NCBI GenBank assembly: GCA_015183035.1
Contig: JACZZP010000005.1
Location: 62,001-126,000, forward strand
DNA length: 64,000 nucleotides
Direction: 5' to 3'
Source: Meloidogyne chitwoodi
Taxonomy: Eukaryota > Nematoda > Chromadorea > Rhabditida > Meloidogynidae
Numbering within the stretch: position 1 is the stretch's first letter; every line of letters begins with the position of its first letter. Shown one piece after another: positions 44,087 through 53,702 of the stretch. The notes under the pieces are model-generated. The model was not told the DNA's origin and searched no databases. It saw only the letters and a list, made by a program, of their open reading frames with translations. Both the position numbers and the translations under genes were made by a program.

Positions 44087-45808
44087 AAAAGTTTATTCTT
44101 ATATTTTATTAAGAAACTTTTTTGTAATTAATCTTTTTATTTAAGGTGAAATATTATGCTAATTGAGAGATAATATCAAATAAATCAAAGGAATAAATTT
44201 CATATTTTACGTTTTAAATAAATTATTGTAAGCATTTCTTTTAAATATTTCTTTTTATATTATTATTATTACAAAAATTAATTAAACTAAATTATATAAA
44301 TATAAATATTCTCGTGGAAATATTTTAAAACAGTGATTGATTTTACGTAAATGGTAGAAATATAATTATATTTATTGCAACTTTTCTTTTTTATTATTAA
44401 TCATTTAGCACGAAGATCAGTAGATCGATTTGTGATTTTTTTTATTTTTAATAAAATAATTTTATTAACTGTTTTTCTGAACAATTTTGAAAATTCTGAT
44501 TTTTTTGTTTTTGATTATATTCTGATTATTTTACAACTTGAATTGTAAATTGAAAATAGGTAATTAATATTCTTATATTTAGAGATTGCAAAACCACAAT
44601 CTTACAATTGTACAATTTTGTATTTAATAATTGACGTTAAAACGTCAATATCATTATTATTGCAAGTATTTTATTGTTAATATTTACCTATATTTGCATA
44701 TATTAATATATTACAATGGTTTGTTAAAATTATAAAAATATCCACGTGAAAAAACTCATAAAAAACTTTTTACTACAAAAATATTAAAAAAAAGAGTGAA
44801 ATTTTGTTAAAAAAGAAGGAGAAAAAAAGATTTGAATAAATCTTATACAAATATTTGCTATATTATTTTTAGTTAAATGTTTGGTAGTAGACTGTGTGCC
44901 AGTCTTTCCAACTTTTGAATAAATAAAGTTTTCGTTTAAATTTTATATCAGTCAATAAATAATAAATTTTAACAAAATATAAGTATTATTTATTATTAAA
45001 AAATATAACTAATCTTTAAATAAAAAAGTTTTAGGGTGAGTAGTTGGCACCCAAAAAAGTTTTAAACCACTTCCGTTCTCTTTAAAAATGTAAATTAATT
45101 CAAAATAAAAGTTTCAAAATATTTATATTTACTTTGTACTGTGTACCTAAATATACATAATATTTTTAATAATTATTTTTTTGCAAAAATTATTTTATAT
45201 TAGTATATAAAGTTTAGGCATTTAGTTTAGTTTATTGTTTATTTATTTTTACCATCACGACAAAAAATAATAGTTTTTTTAAACTTATAAGCACTATAAT
45301 AGAGCTGGGCACAATCTCAAAAATTGCGCTAACCCAATCCTTTTAATTGCTGCCATCTTTCTTCTTTATATTTAATTATAAAAGGCACTAGCAGGTTATA
45401 ACTTTTTGTAATTCAATCCCTCTTATTTACACAGTTTTAAAAAGTGCCAAACTAAGCTTATATTTTTGCTTTAATCTTCTATTTTTCGATAAAATTTAAA
45501 ATTCCGTTAGTCTATGTACTTAATAACATCCATTAATTTTTTAAATTTTATATTTAACACTGCTGATAAGACTTAATAAAATGATGTTATTTTTTCAAAA
45601 TAAATTTTTATGATCTTTTTCTTTGATATTTATTTGTATAATATTTTTAAAATTATTTAGTGTTTATTTTAACAATTTTTGGTCATTGAACTTAGGTTAT
45701 AAAAGTTTTGAATTAAATTTTAATATTTATACATATATATTCAAATTTATTCTAAATTTATTTATTTTTTATTAATAATTTTAGATTAAAGTTAAATTAT
45801 TTTAAAAA
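44087..45808. other. 1.7 kb intergenic, no gene seen
   Basis: AT-rich. It should hold the MFS-gene promoter on its right. The one symmetric site noted is TTGACGTT-AA-AACGTCAA at 44631-44648. No exon-like blocks are seen. Confidence 0.45.
44631..44648. promoter_or_regulatory. Palindrome with two TGACGT half-sites
   Basis: TTGACGTT and AACGTCAA are perfect inverted repeats separated by AA. TGACGT is the half-site of CRE/ATF-type bZIP factors. A role is inference: an 18-base palindrome can occur by chance and the nearest start is 1.2 kb away. Confidence 0.2.
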
Positions 45809-48498
45809 ATGTCTGACACGCCAACAATAGACGATCTAAATAAAGAAATGGAAATAGCTAATAAAATGGCTTCAGCAGAGAAAGACATTTTAGCCTGTCA
45901 AAATCAACAGAAACAACAAATTTCTAAACAAATTGAAGTAATTTTGTTATAATAAATATGATTATTATTTTATTTTTAATTCTAAAGAATGATGATATAG
46001 AACCACTAACCACAGCTGTTGTACTTCCCCTCCCTCCTCCACCACTTGGAAAGCGATTATCAACTGTTTCAGCTGCATTTTCTTTATTTTCTAATGCCGG
46101 AGAGGATGGGTCAACACCTTATTTGCGTTTAGTTAATTGGTTATGTTCAATGGCAGGAATATTATTTGGATATTCTTCTTCATCAATTAATGATTCAGTT
46201 AGGAATGACTTTGAATTTTTAAAAATTAAAAATAATTTTTAAAGATTCCCTTTATGCGTCGAGAATTAAATTTAACACCAGCAGGTGTTGGATTGATTAC
46301 TTCATGCTTTTTAGTTGGTGCTGCATTTGGTAGCATTATTGGAGGAAGACTAGCAGATAAATTCGGGCGCAAACGAGCTTTAGTATTAAATGAAGTTATC
46401 TTCATTCTTGGAACACTTGGAACCTCGTTAGCACCAAATTTTGAGGTAAAAATTTAAATTTTAAAATATTATTTATTTTTAAAAATATCTACAATTTTTA
46501 ATTAAATTTTTAGTTAGTTTTGATCACTCGACTAATTCATGGTTTATTTTATTTTTAAATATTTTAAAATTTAAATTTTTTAATTTATTTTAGGCTTTTC
46601 TGCCGGTGGAATAACTTCTGTAGCACCAGTGTTACTAGCAGAAACATCTACACCTGAACAACGTTCTCAAAGTGTAACTTTGTCTTTATTGGTAAAAAAT
46701 TTTTCTTTTAAAGTTGTAAGATTGTAATTATAATTATTTTACGTGCGTCAAGTCTATTTTAAACCTAATAAAATATTTATAGATTCTTGTTTTTGGTGAA
46801 TTAGTTGTTTTTATTGTTGGAGCAATTCTAGGAAATGTTTGGTACGAAAAGTAAGTTTACAAACTTAAATTATTAATAAAATGTGTTTAAAAAATATTTT
46901 TTAGTGATGCAATTTGGCGTTGGATAAATGTTTTAATTGTTTTTCCTGCAATACTTTTACTTATTTTACACATAATTATTGTACCAGAAAGTCCCCGTTG
47001 GCTTGCTCAAAATGGAAAGGCTAATTTAGCCTGGAAAACTCTTAGAAGGATGCGTCGATCTTCTGCCCAAACACGTCATGAATTACGGTATGTTTATTTA
47101 ATTATTTTTGGATTTATAAAAACTTAAGTACAAATTACAATTAATGTTTATTTTTACAATTACAATTTTGTATTTTTAAAACTTATTTTAAAAGTTACCG
47201 GAAAACAAGTTGTAAACTAAGTTCTAAATAGTTGCAAATTTTATAATTAAAAGAATTGTAAATTAAGGTTTACAATTTTCCGGAATGAATTAAAATTGTA
47301 AATTCTAATAATATTATTTATTAAGTGAAATTGATTCTGCTATAAATAACAATGCTAATAATACAAATAATCAACTAGGTGAAAAGGAAGTTAATGAAAA
47401 ACAACAAGCACCAAAAAAGGCAGGAATTGGAGATATTTTAACAGTTTCATGGCTAAGAACAGTCCTTTTCGTTGGTATTGCTATTTCTATAACACAACAA
47501 GCATATGGAGTATCTATTGGAATGCTTTATGGAACTGAAGTACTTCGAGAAGCAGGACTTGATTTAAAAATGGCATTAATTGCTAATATTGGCATTGGGG
47601 TAAGAAAATAATTTTTAAAAATTAAGAATGACACTTTATTTGCGTATTTTAACATTTTAAAATTATTTTTTTATTATTTTCCAGTTAGTCTCATTTCTTG
47701 CTTCTTGGGGAGGTCTTTTAGTAGTTTCAAGGGTTGGTAGACGTTCTCTTCTCATTTTTGGGCAAATAGGCACCTTATGTGCTCATGTATTTATTGTTAT
47801 ATGTTCTGCTATTTTACCACATGGAAAAGTTAGAGGATGGACGACATTTGGACTTTTACTTCCTTTTTTAGCATTCTCTCAAGGAGCTATTTCTACAGTT
47901 ACTTGGTTAATTTTTAAATTAATTTTTTTTATTTTTCTTTAAATTTTACTTTATTTTCAAGGTTAATGTCAGCAGAAATTTTTCCTTTAAGTATGAGAGG
48001 TATAGGTACAGGAATCTGCATGCTTTCAGCATGGGTGACAGCTTGTGGAATTAGTCAATTGTTTCCGGCAAGTTTATTTATATTTTATAAATGAACAAAC
48101 TTTAATATTAAATGGTTAAGTTGGTTAAACGTGGGTGACAAAACAGTTTGGTGGGTTCGAATCCTATCGGTGTATAATATTTTAATTTAATTAAAAAAAT
48201 ATATTTTAAGATTTGTGTTAATAATTTTGGCCAAGCATTTACTTTCTCTGGATTTATCTTCTTTGGTTTAATTTTATTAATATTTACTTGGCTATATTTA
48301 CCCGAAACAAGAAATAAAACATTAGAACAATTAGAGTGTCAATTTCAACATGGAGATTGGATAGCATTAAAAAATCCAGGAATTAGCAATGCAGAAAGGA
48401 GATTAAATAGAAAAGCCGTTGAAGCAACAGAGGAAGAAGAAGAAAAGAAACGTAAAGGGTTAAGTATTGTCAGTGAAGAAATTGAACAAAAATATTAA
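45809..48498 (+). CDS. MFS sugar transporter (SLC2-like)
   Basis: Twelve-helix proton- or facilitative-type hexose or polyol transporter. ATG 45809 opens a cytoplasmic N-terminus. Family signatures: 'GILFGYSSSSINDS' (helix 1), 'LVGAAFGSIIGGRLADKFGR' with 'KRALV' (MFS loop 2-3), 'LITRLIHGFSAGGITSVAPV' (split by an intron), 'AETSTPEQRSQSVTL', 'PESPRWLAQNGK' (end of helix 6), a central loop, 'ITQQAYGVSIGMLYGTEVLR' (helix 7), 'SRVGRRSLLIFGQ', and 'LYLPETRNKTLEQLE' after helix 12. The tail is charged and ends 'EEIEQKY', stop 48496-48498. The substrate cannot be read: the usual helix-7 QLS motif of glucose GLUTs is not evident. A tRNA-like unit sits in the intron at 48111-48174. Confidence 0.87.
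48111..48174 (+). repeat. tRNA-like repeat in MFS-gene intron
   Basis: 'AATGGTTAAGTTGGTTAAAC' (A-box-like) and 'GGTGGGTTCGAATCCTATC' (B box) within 64 bases. The 5' acceptor half is missing and the total length is too short for a tRNA. Confidence 0.45.
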
Positions 48499-49209
48499 AA
48501 AAAAATAATATTTATTTTTCTGAAATATACCGAAATTCGGATTATTTATATATTTTCTAATTGATTTCAAATCGAAACCATTTTATTTAATTTTTAACTC
48601 GTTTTTTAAATTTAAATAATAATAATAATTTTTGATTTTAATTTATTGTTTTATAAATTAATAATTATAGTCTCCTTTCTTATCAATCCTTTGTCATTAA
48701 ATTTTATCAATGATTATAAAATTCAAAAAATAACAATTTTATAAGTAAACAAAACTCGCACTTTTATTTACCAATTTTTAACATTTTAATTTTAGTCGGA
48801 AGTCCAAAAATTGATAAATTAATTGTTATAAGATAGACAGAACCTATATAACTCCAACCTTTATAACTCTTGAATGCCTTAATCATTTAAAATCTAATTA
48901 GTATCATTCGATAGAGTAAAGAAATATCTACAAAATAAAATTAAAATCAAAATTATATATTTCTATATGAAAAAGTTATGATCAAAAAACCAACATTTTT
49001 GGTTAAAATGGTCAATTTTTAGAGTTTTTTTAACCATAACTTTTTTTGTTCGGGAATTTTAATTTTAAAAACATTATATTTTGTAGAAAAATTTCTTCTC
49101 CATCGAATGATACCAAAAGAATTTTTTAATGTTTATTTATTCAAGAGTTATAGAGTTTAATGCCAGGTCAGTTCATTGGCTTAATTAATGTAAATTAATT
49201 TTAGAAAAT
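48499..49209. repeat. Intergenic with foldback repeat at about 48901-49130
   Basis: Inverted pair: 'TATCATTCGATAGAG' at about 48902 and the inverse 'CTCCATCGAATGATACC' at about 49110, with an inner 'AAAAGTTATGATCAAAAAAC' / 'AACCATAACTTTTTTTGTTC' pair. A relative is at 52471-52682, on the other side of the P450 gene. No coding sequence. Confidence 0.6.
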
Positions 49210-49809
49210 GGTAAATGTCCAGTTGAATCCCTACCTGTCCGCAAAGAGAATTCGCTCTTTCTTTTCTTCTCTTGCATTTATGGCGTTAGGAGAAGTGCAC
49301 GCTTATTTTTCCTTCTCCGCTATATTTAATATGCCTTTGGCACTTGGAAGAAAGGGATAAAATAATTAAAATTAATTAATAATAATGCGAATACTCGACA
49401 GATCGAAGCTTTTTGGAATAGATTAAGTTCAGAATTGTCCATCAGATGAGACATATTACACTAACTGAATTACCTAAATATTTGTCCTTTTACTGGTTTT
49501 TATCCCTTCATTATAATCCCATTAAAGGTTATTATCTCCGATATTTTAGAAATTTATTTTAGAATGTTGTCCAAAATTTATGTTCTTTGATTATTAATCT
49601 TTGGTCACTTTTAAAATAATTATATTTTCTCTTTATTATTAATTAATTTTAATTATTTTATCCCTTTCTTTCCAAGTGCCAAAGGCATATTAAATATAGC
49701 GGAGAAGGAAAAATAAGCGTGCACTTCTCCTAACGCCATAAATGCAAGAGAAGAAAAGAAAGAGCGAATTCTCTTTGCGGACAGGTAGGGATTCAACTGG
49801 ACATTTACC
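49210..49809. mobile_element. Long-TIR foldback transposon, copy 2, with 9-base TSD
   Basis: A 600-base element. Ends GGTAAATGTCCAGTTGAATC (49210) and its inverse at 49809 continue into arms of over 150 bases that share 'TACCTGTCCGCAAAGAGAAT' and 'GGCGTTAGGAGAAGTGCAC' with copy 1. The target duplication TTAGAAAAT is exact (49201-49209 and 49810-49818). A 9-base duplication with long TIRs favours a Mutator-like origin. No transposase. It ends 26 bases before the P450 ATG. Confidence 0.88.
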
Positions 49810-49835
49810 TTAGAAAATTTTTTAAAAAATAAAAA

Positions 49836-52219
49836 ATGCTTTTTGGTATAATATTACTTTATATTTTTACTCTATTTTTTTGGAATTTTGTTTGGAAAAG
49901 AAGAAAAATGCCACCTGGTCCAGCACCCTTTCCTCTACTCGGAAATTTAAGAGAATTTTCTGCTTTAGCAGTTCAAGATGGTGTTGGATACAAAGCTTTG
50001 GAATATTATAAAAAAATATATGGACCAGTATATACTTTATGGATGGGAGAAGTAAATTTAATAAATAAATTTATTTTTTATTTTAATATTTAAAAAGGAC
50101 CCTTATGTAATAATATCGGACTATGAATTAATTCGTGAAGTCTTCCTTTTGCGACAAGCAGAGCCCTCTGGGGGAAGATATTTTTTTGAAGTTGCAAAGC
50201 TTTTAGATGGTTAATTTAATTATAAACATTGCTATAATTTTAAAAAATATTAGCAACACGTGGGGAAAATCATGGAATGACTCGAACTAATGGAGATGAA
50301 TGGCGCTTTCTTCGTCGTAGTTCTTTGAACATTCTCAGAGATTTGGGAATGGGAAAAAGCAAAATGGACGAACTGGTATTTTTCTATTGTGTTTAACTTT
50401 ATAAATTTTAAAAATATATTTTAGATGAAACCAGAATTTCGTAAAATGTCAGCCAAAATAAGAACAGAAAAGTCTAATGGTATTAAGGCACATGATCTCT
50501 CATCTTTGATAATTGAACTTAATGGTTCTGCGATAGAATTACTTTTGTTTGGTCACCCTATTGAAGAGGCAAAATAATTTTTTTAATAAAAATATTTTTC
50601 TTTTAATTAAAGGAGAAAAGAGAACAATTTGTAAAGCTTTATGCAGACCTAAAAACTTTTATTACTTTAGTGCCTTGGTAAATTTATTTTAAAATATATT
50701 TTTTTATTAAAAAAATTATTAGGAAAACAACCCAAATGTGGGCTTCAATGTGGTATTTTTAAATAAATTAATTAATTAAAAATAAATTTAAAATAAAATA
50801 AAAAAGGTGGCTAAGACACTTCCCTCCTTTCTCTTCTGGTTTTCAACTAGTTAATAAAATAGTAACAGATTTATTTCAAAAAGTTGATGAAGAAATTTCT
50901 TTAAAAAAGGAAGAACGTGATCAAAATATTAAAGAAAAAAAAAATAATAATTGTTATTGTTTTATTGATGCATTTATTGATGATATTGAAGAATTTAAAC
51001 AAGAAGATTTAAATATTGAAATACCCATTAAACAACACAAATATTTTAAGTAAAAAATAATAATTTAAAAAATTAAAAAAATTTTTTTTAATAAATTAAT
51101 TATTTTTAATTATTTTTCAGTGAAGAAGCTTTGAGAAATTTATGTTTTGACCTTTACATTGCTTCAAATGTAAGTCAAGTTTAATTAAACTTTACAGTAA
51201 GTAAATTTGCTTTGTGTTAGCATTCCATCTTTTCCCAGCGTTTTTGCTCTTTTAAAAAAATCGCAAACTTAAAAATAAGCTTTAAACTTAAAAATTATTT
51301 ATTTTTAAGTCAACAATAGCAAATACAATAGAATTTATGTGTCTTTATTTAGCTTTAGACCAACGTGTTCAAAATTTGTTGCATAATGAATTAAAGGTTT
51401 TTTTAGTTTTTTTAATTAAAAATATTCGAAAAAATTTTTTTTTAATTTATTTAATTAATTTATTTTTTATTTTATTTTTTAAAAGGATTTTGCAATAAAT
51501 AATGGAATTGTAGATATAATTGGAAATTTAAAAGATGAAGGTCTTCGTTTAGATCATCTTTGTTCAGCTATAAATTTAGAAAATAGACCTAAATTAATTT
51601 ATACAAATGCTGTTGTTAATGTAAAAATTTTTAACAAAATAATTTAAAAAAATATTTAGGAAACTTTACGTCTTGTAAATTTAATACCTTTCAATTTGGG
51701 ACATTTGGCCTTGGAGGATTTAAATGTTGGAAACTTTATTTTGCCTAAGGGCACTTATTTAGTTCCACAAGTGTCCAATGTTCTTTTTGACCCAAAAGTA
51801 TAATTAAAAAAAATAATTAAAATAAAATTTATATTTATTGATATATCCAAATCCTTTATCTTTTGAGCCTGAACGATTTTTAGATGACAAGGGAAAATTA
51901 AAAAAAGCTGATGAATTAATTGCTTTTGGGGTAGGTAAAAGGTAATATTTAAATTTAAAAAAATTATTTAAGTTTTTTAAAATATTTTAGGCAATGTGCA
52001 GGAGAAGCTTTAGCAAGAATGATGCTTTTTCTCTTTACTGCCAACTTTTTTCTGTCCTATAAGGTTTTTTATTTTTTAAATTATTAAAATTAATTTTTTT
52101 AGTTATTACCAGAAGATCCATTAAATCCCCCAAATATTGAAAAACTTTCTGGATTAACTGTTTATGTAAAAGAAGAATATAAATTAAAAATAGAGCCATA
52201 TTTGGATTTAATTAAATAA
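49836..52219 (+). CDS. Cytochrome P450 (nematode CYP2-clan-like), one splice site suspect
   Basis: Microsomal heme monooxygenase. The N-terminal anchor '[18 protein letters not shown]' is followed by the hinge '[13 protein letters not shown]'. C-helix 'EWRFLRR' (WxxxR) near 50300. The K-helix ExxR is '[10 protein letters not shown]' at 51661. 'FEPERFLDD' near 51865. The heme-binding loop is '[16 protein letters not shown]' (about 51930-52018), with the cysteine ligand intact. The C-terminus ends 'EPYLDLIK', stop 52217-52219. Two oddities: the I-helix, read across an intron as 'IASN|STIANT', lacks the acidic residue of the usual AGxDT motif; and the intron 51798-51840 ends in TG, not AG, although the flanking frame (DPK|IYPNP) is right. 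It may be a divergent working gene, a young pseudogene, or carry a base error. Confidence 0.82.
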
Positions 52220-52770
52220 ATATTTTTTTATTCTTGAAAATTTTTTTTAAGTACTATATTAAAATTAATGAGCATCATTTGAATAGGAAAGAAAAGCGAA
52301 AATTGTAGCATTTAAAAGAAAGTTGTGCGCCAAGTTTATTTTTGGTTTAAAAACTTTTTTTGCGTTTTTTAAAGCCTCTATTGCGCACAACTTTGTTAGG
52401 AAGAAATAAATAAATCAACTGACTTTTAAGTCTTATAACTTTTAAAAGAATCAACATTTTTTGGTTGTTTTGGTTTCAACTGATAGAGAATTAAATTATC
52501 TATAATATGATAAGAATATTATATTTTTATGTCGATAAGAAGAAAAGTTATAGCCAAAAAACCATCTATTTTATTAAAAATTGATGGTTTTTTGGCCATA
52601 ACTTTTTTAATAAATTATCTAAAATTTTGATTATAATATCATTTTGTAGAAAATTTAATTCTCTATCGATTGATATCAAAACAATATTTAAATGTTTATC
52701 CGTTAAATAGTTATAAATGTTGAAATTAAATTGGTCAACACCCTAATTTCTCACTAATTAAATAATATTA
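52220..52770. repeat. Intergenic with foldback repeat at about 52471-52682
   Basis: Between the P450 stop and the stop of the hedgehog-related gene (convergent). A palindromic unit with inner arms 'AAGTTATAGCCAAAAAACCA' / 'TGGTTTTTTGGCCATAACTT' and outer arms 'GATAGAGAATTAAATT' / 'AATTTAATTCTCTATC'. The same family as 48901-49130. No gene. Confidence 0.62.
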
Positions 52771-53702
52771 TTAAGGCCATTTCCAAGGTTTATATCTTTT
52801 TGGTCTAATCATTTGGTCACAATGAAAACGCCATACATCAATTAAATAGCCAATTCTGTTAAAAATAAATTTAAAAATAAAAAAATGACTTACGAATCCT
52901 TTTCTCCCTTTCCCCCACCAATTTTTCTCATATTTTTAATAAAATCAAATGCCAAAACTTCTTCTCCAAATTTATCTAAAACTTCTTCGCCTTCAAAATA
53001 TTCACCAGGACGAATTAATACCTTTAAATAAATTTTTTTGAATTTTTTTTTAAATTTTATTTACATTAGAATAAAGCTCCTTGGAGAGGAGGGGAAGCAT
53101 TTCAAATTCACAACATTGCAAATAAAGTCTAAATAAAATTAATTCTTCAATTAAAAATTATTAAAATTTAATTAAATTAATTTTTTAATTTTTTAAAATA
53201 TTTACGGCTGTGAATTTCCAGAGCTTTTATCAAACCCGCCTACCCATGTTGTGTTGGAATCACAAGAATTATGAATAGCTCTTTCATCACAATCCTTTAA
53301 TAAATATTTTTAAATATTTTAAAAGTCTAAAAATAATTCAAATAAATTAAAAAAAATAATTTTAAAATTTACAGAATAATATTTTTCAAAACAATTAGGC
53401 TTGGAACACAACAATGCGGGCTGTCCATTATGAAAAACTTCTACACCTAAAATAAATTTATATTTTAAAAATTTATTTATTATTTTTATATGTGAGAGGA
53501 TACTACATTTTTTAAAAATAAATTTAAAAAATTTTAAAAGACTCTCTAATAAAAGGGCACCCCCGAAATATGAGAGATTTTTTAAAATAAAAATTATTTT
53601 TTTAAACAAACCATAAGGAATTTTATTAGTTCCACAAAAATGAGTATTAATTGGATATATAAATGTGTAAATAAATAATAAAAATAAAAGTTTTGAAGAC
53701 AT
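52771..53702 (-). CDS. Hedgehog-related (Wart-like) secreted protein without a Hint domain
   Basis: Small secreted cysteine-rich protein in six or so exons. ATG 53702 opens a signal peptide ('MSSKLLFLLFIYTFIYPINT') followed by 'HFCGTNKIPYGVEVFHNGQP' (across the first intron), 'ALLCSKPNCFEKYY', 'DCDERAIHNSCDSNTTWVGG', 'LYLQCCEFEMLPLLSKEL', 'PGEYFEGEEVL' and 'FDFIKNMRKIGG'. The order CG-x-IP-x-(G/A)-EV, paired cysteines, QCC and GE-x-F-x-G is what I know from the Wart domain of nematode warthog proteins, which are cuticle- and moulting-related. The gene ends shortly after ('RPKRYKPWKWP', stop 52773-52771), so there is no autoprocessing Hog/Hint module; several C. elegans wrt genes also lack it. 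The family assignment rests on my reading of the motifs. Confidence 0.65.
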
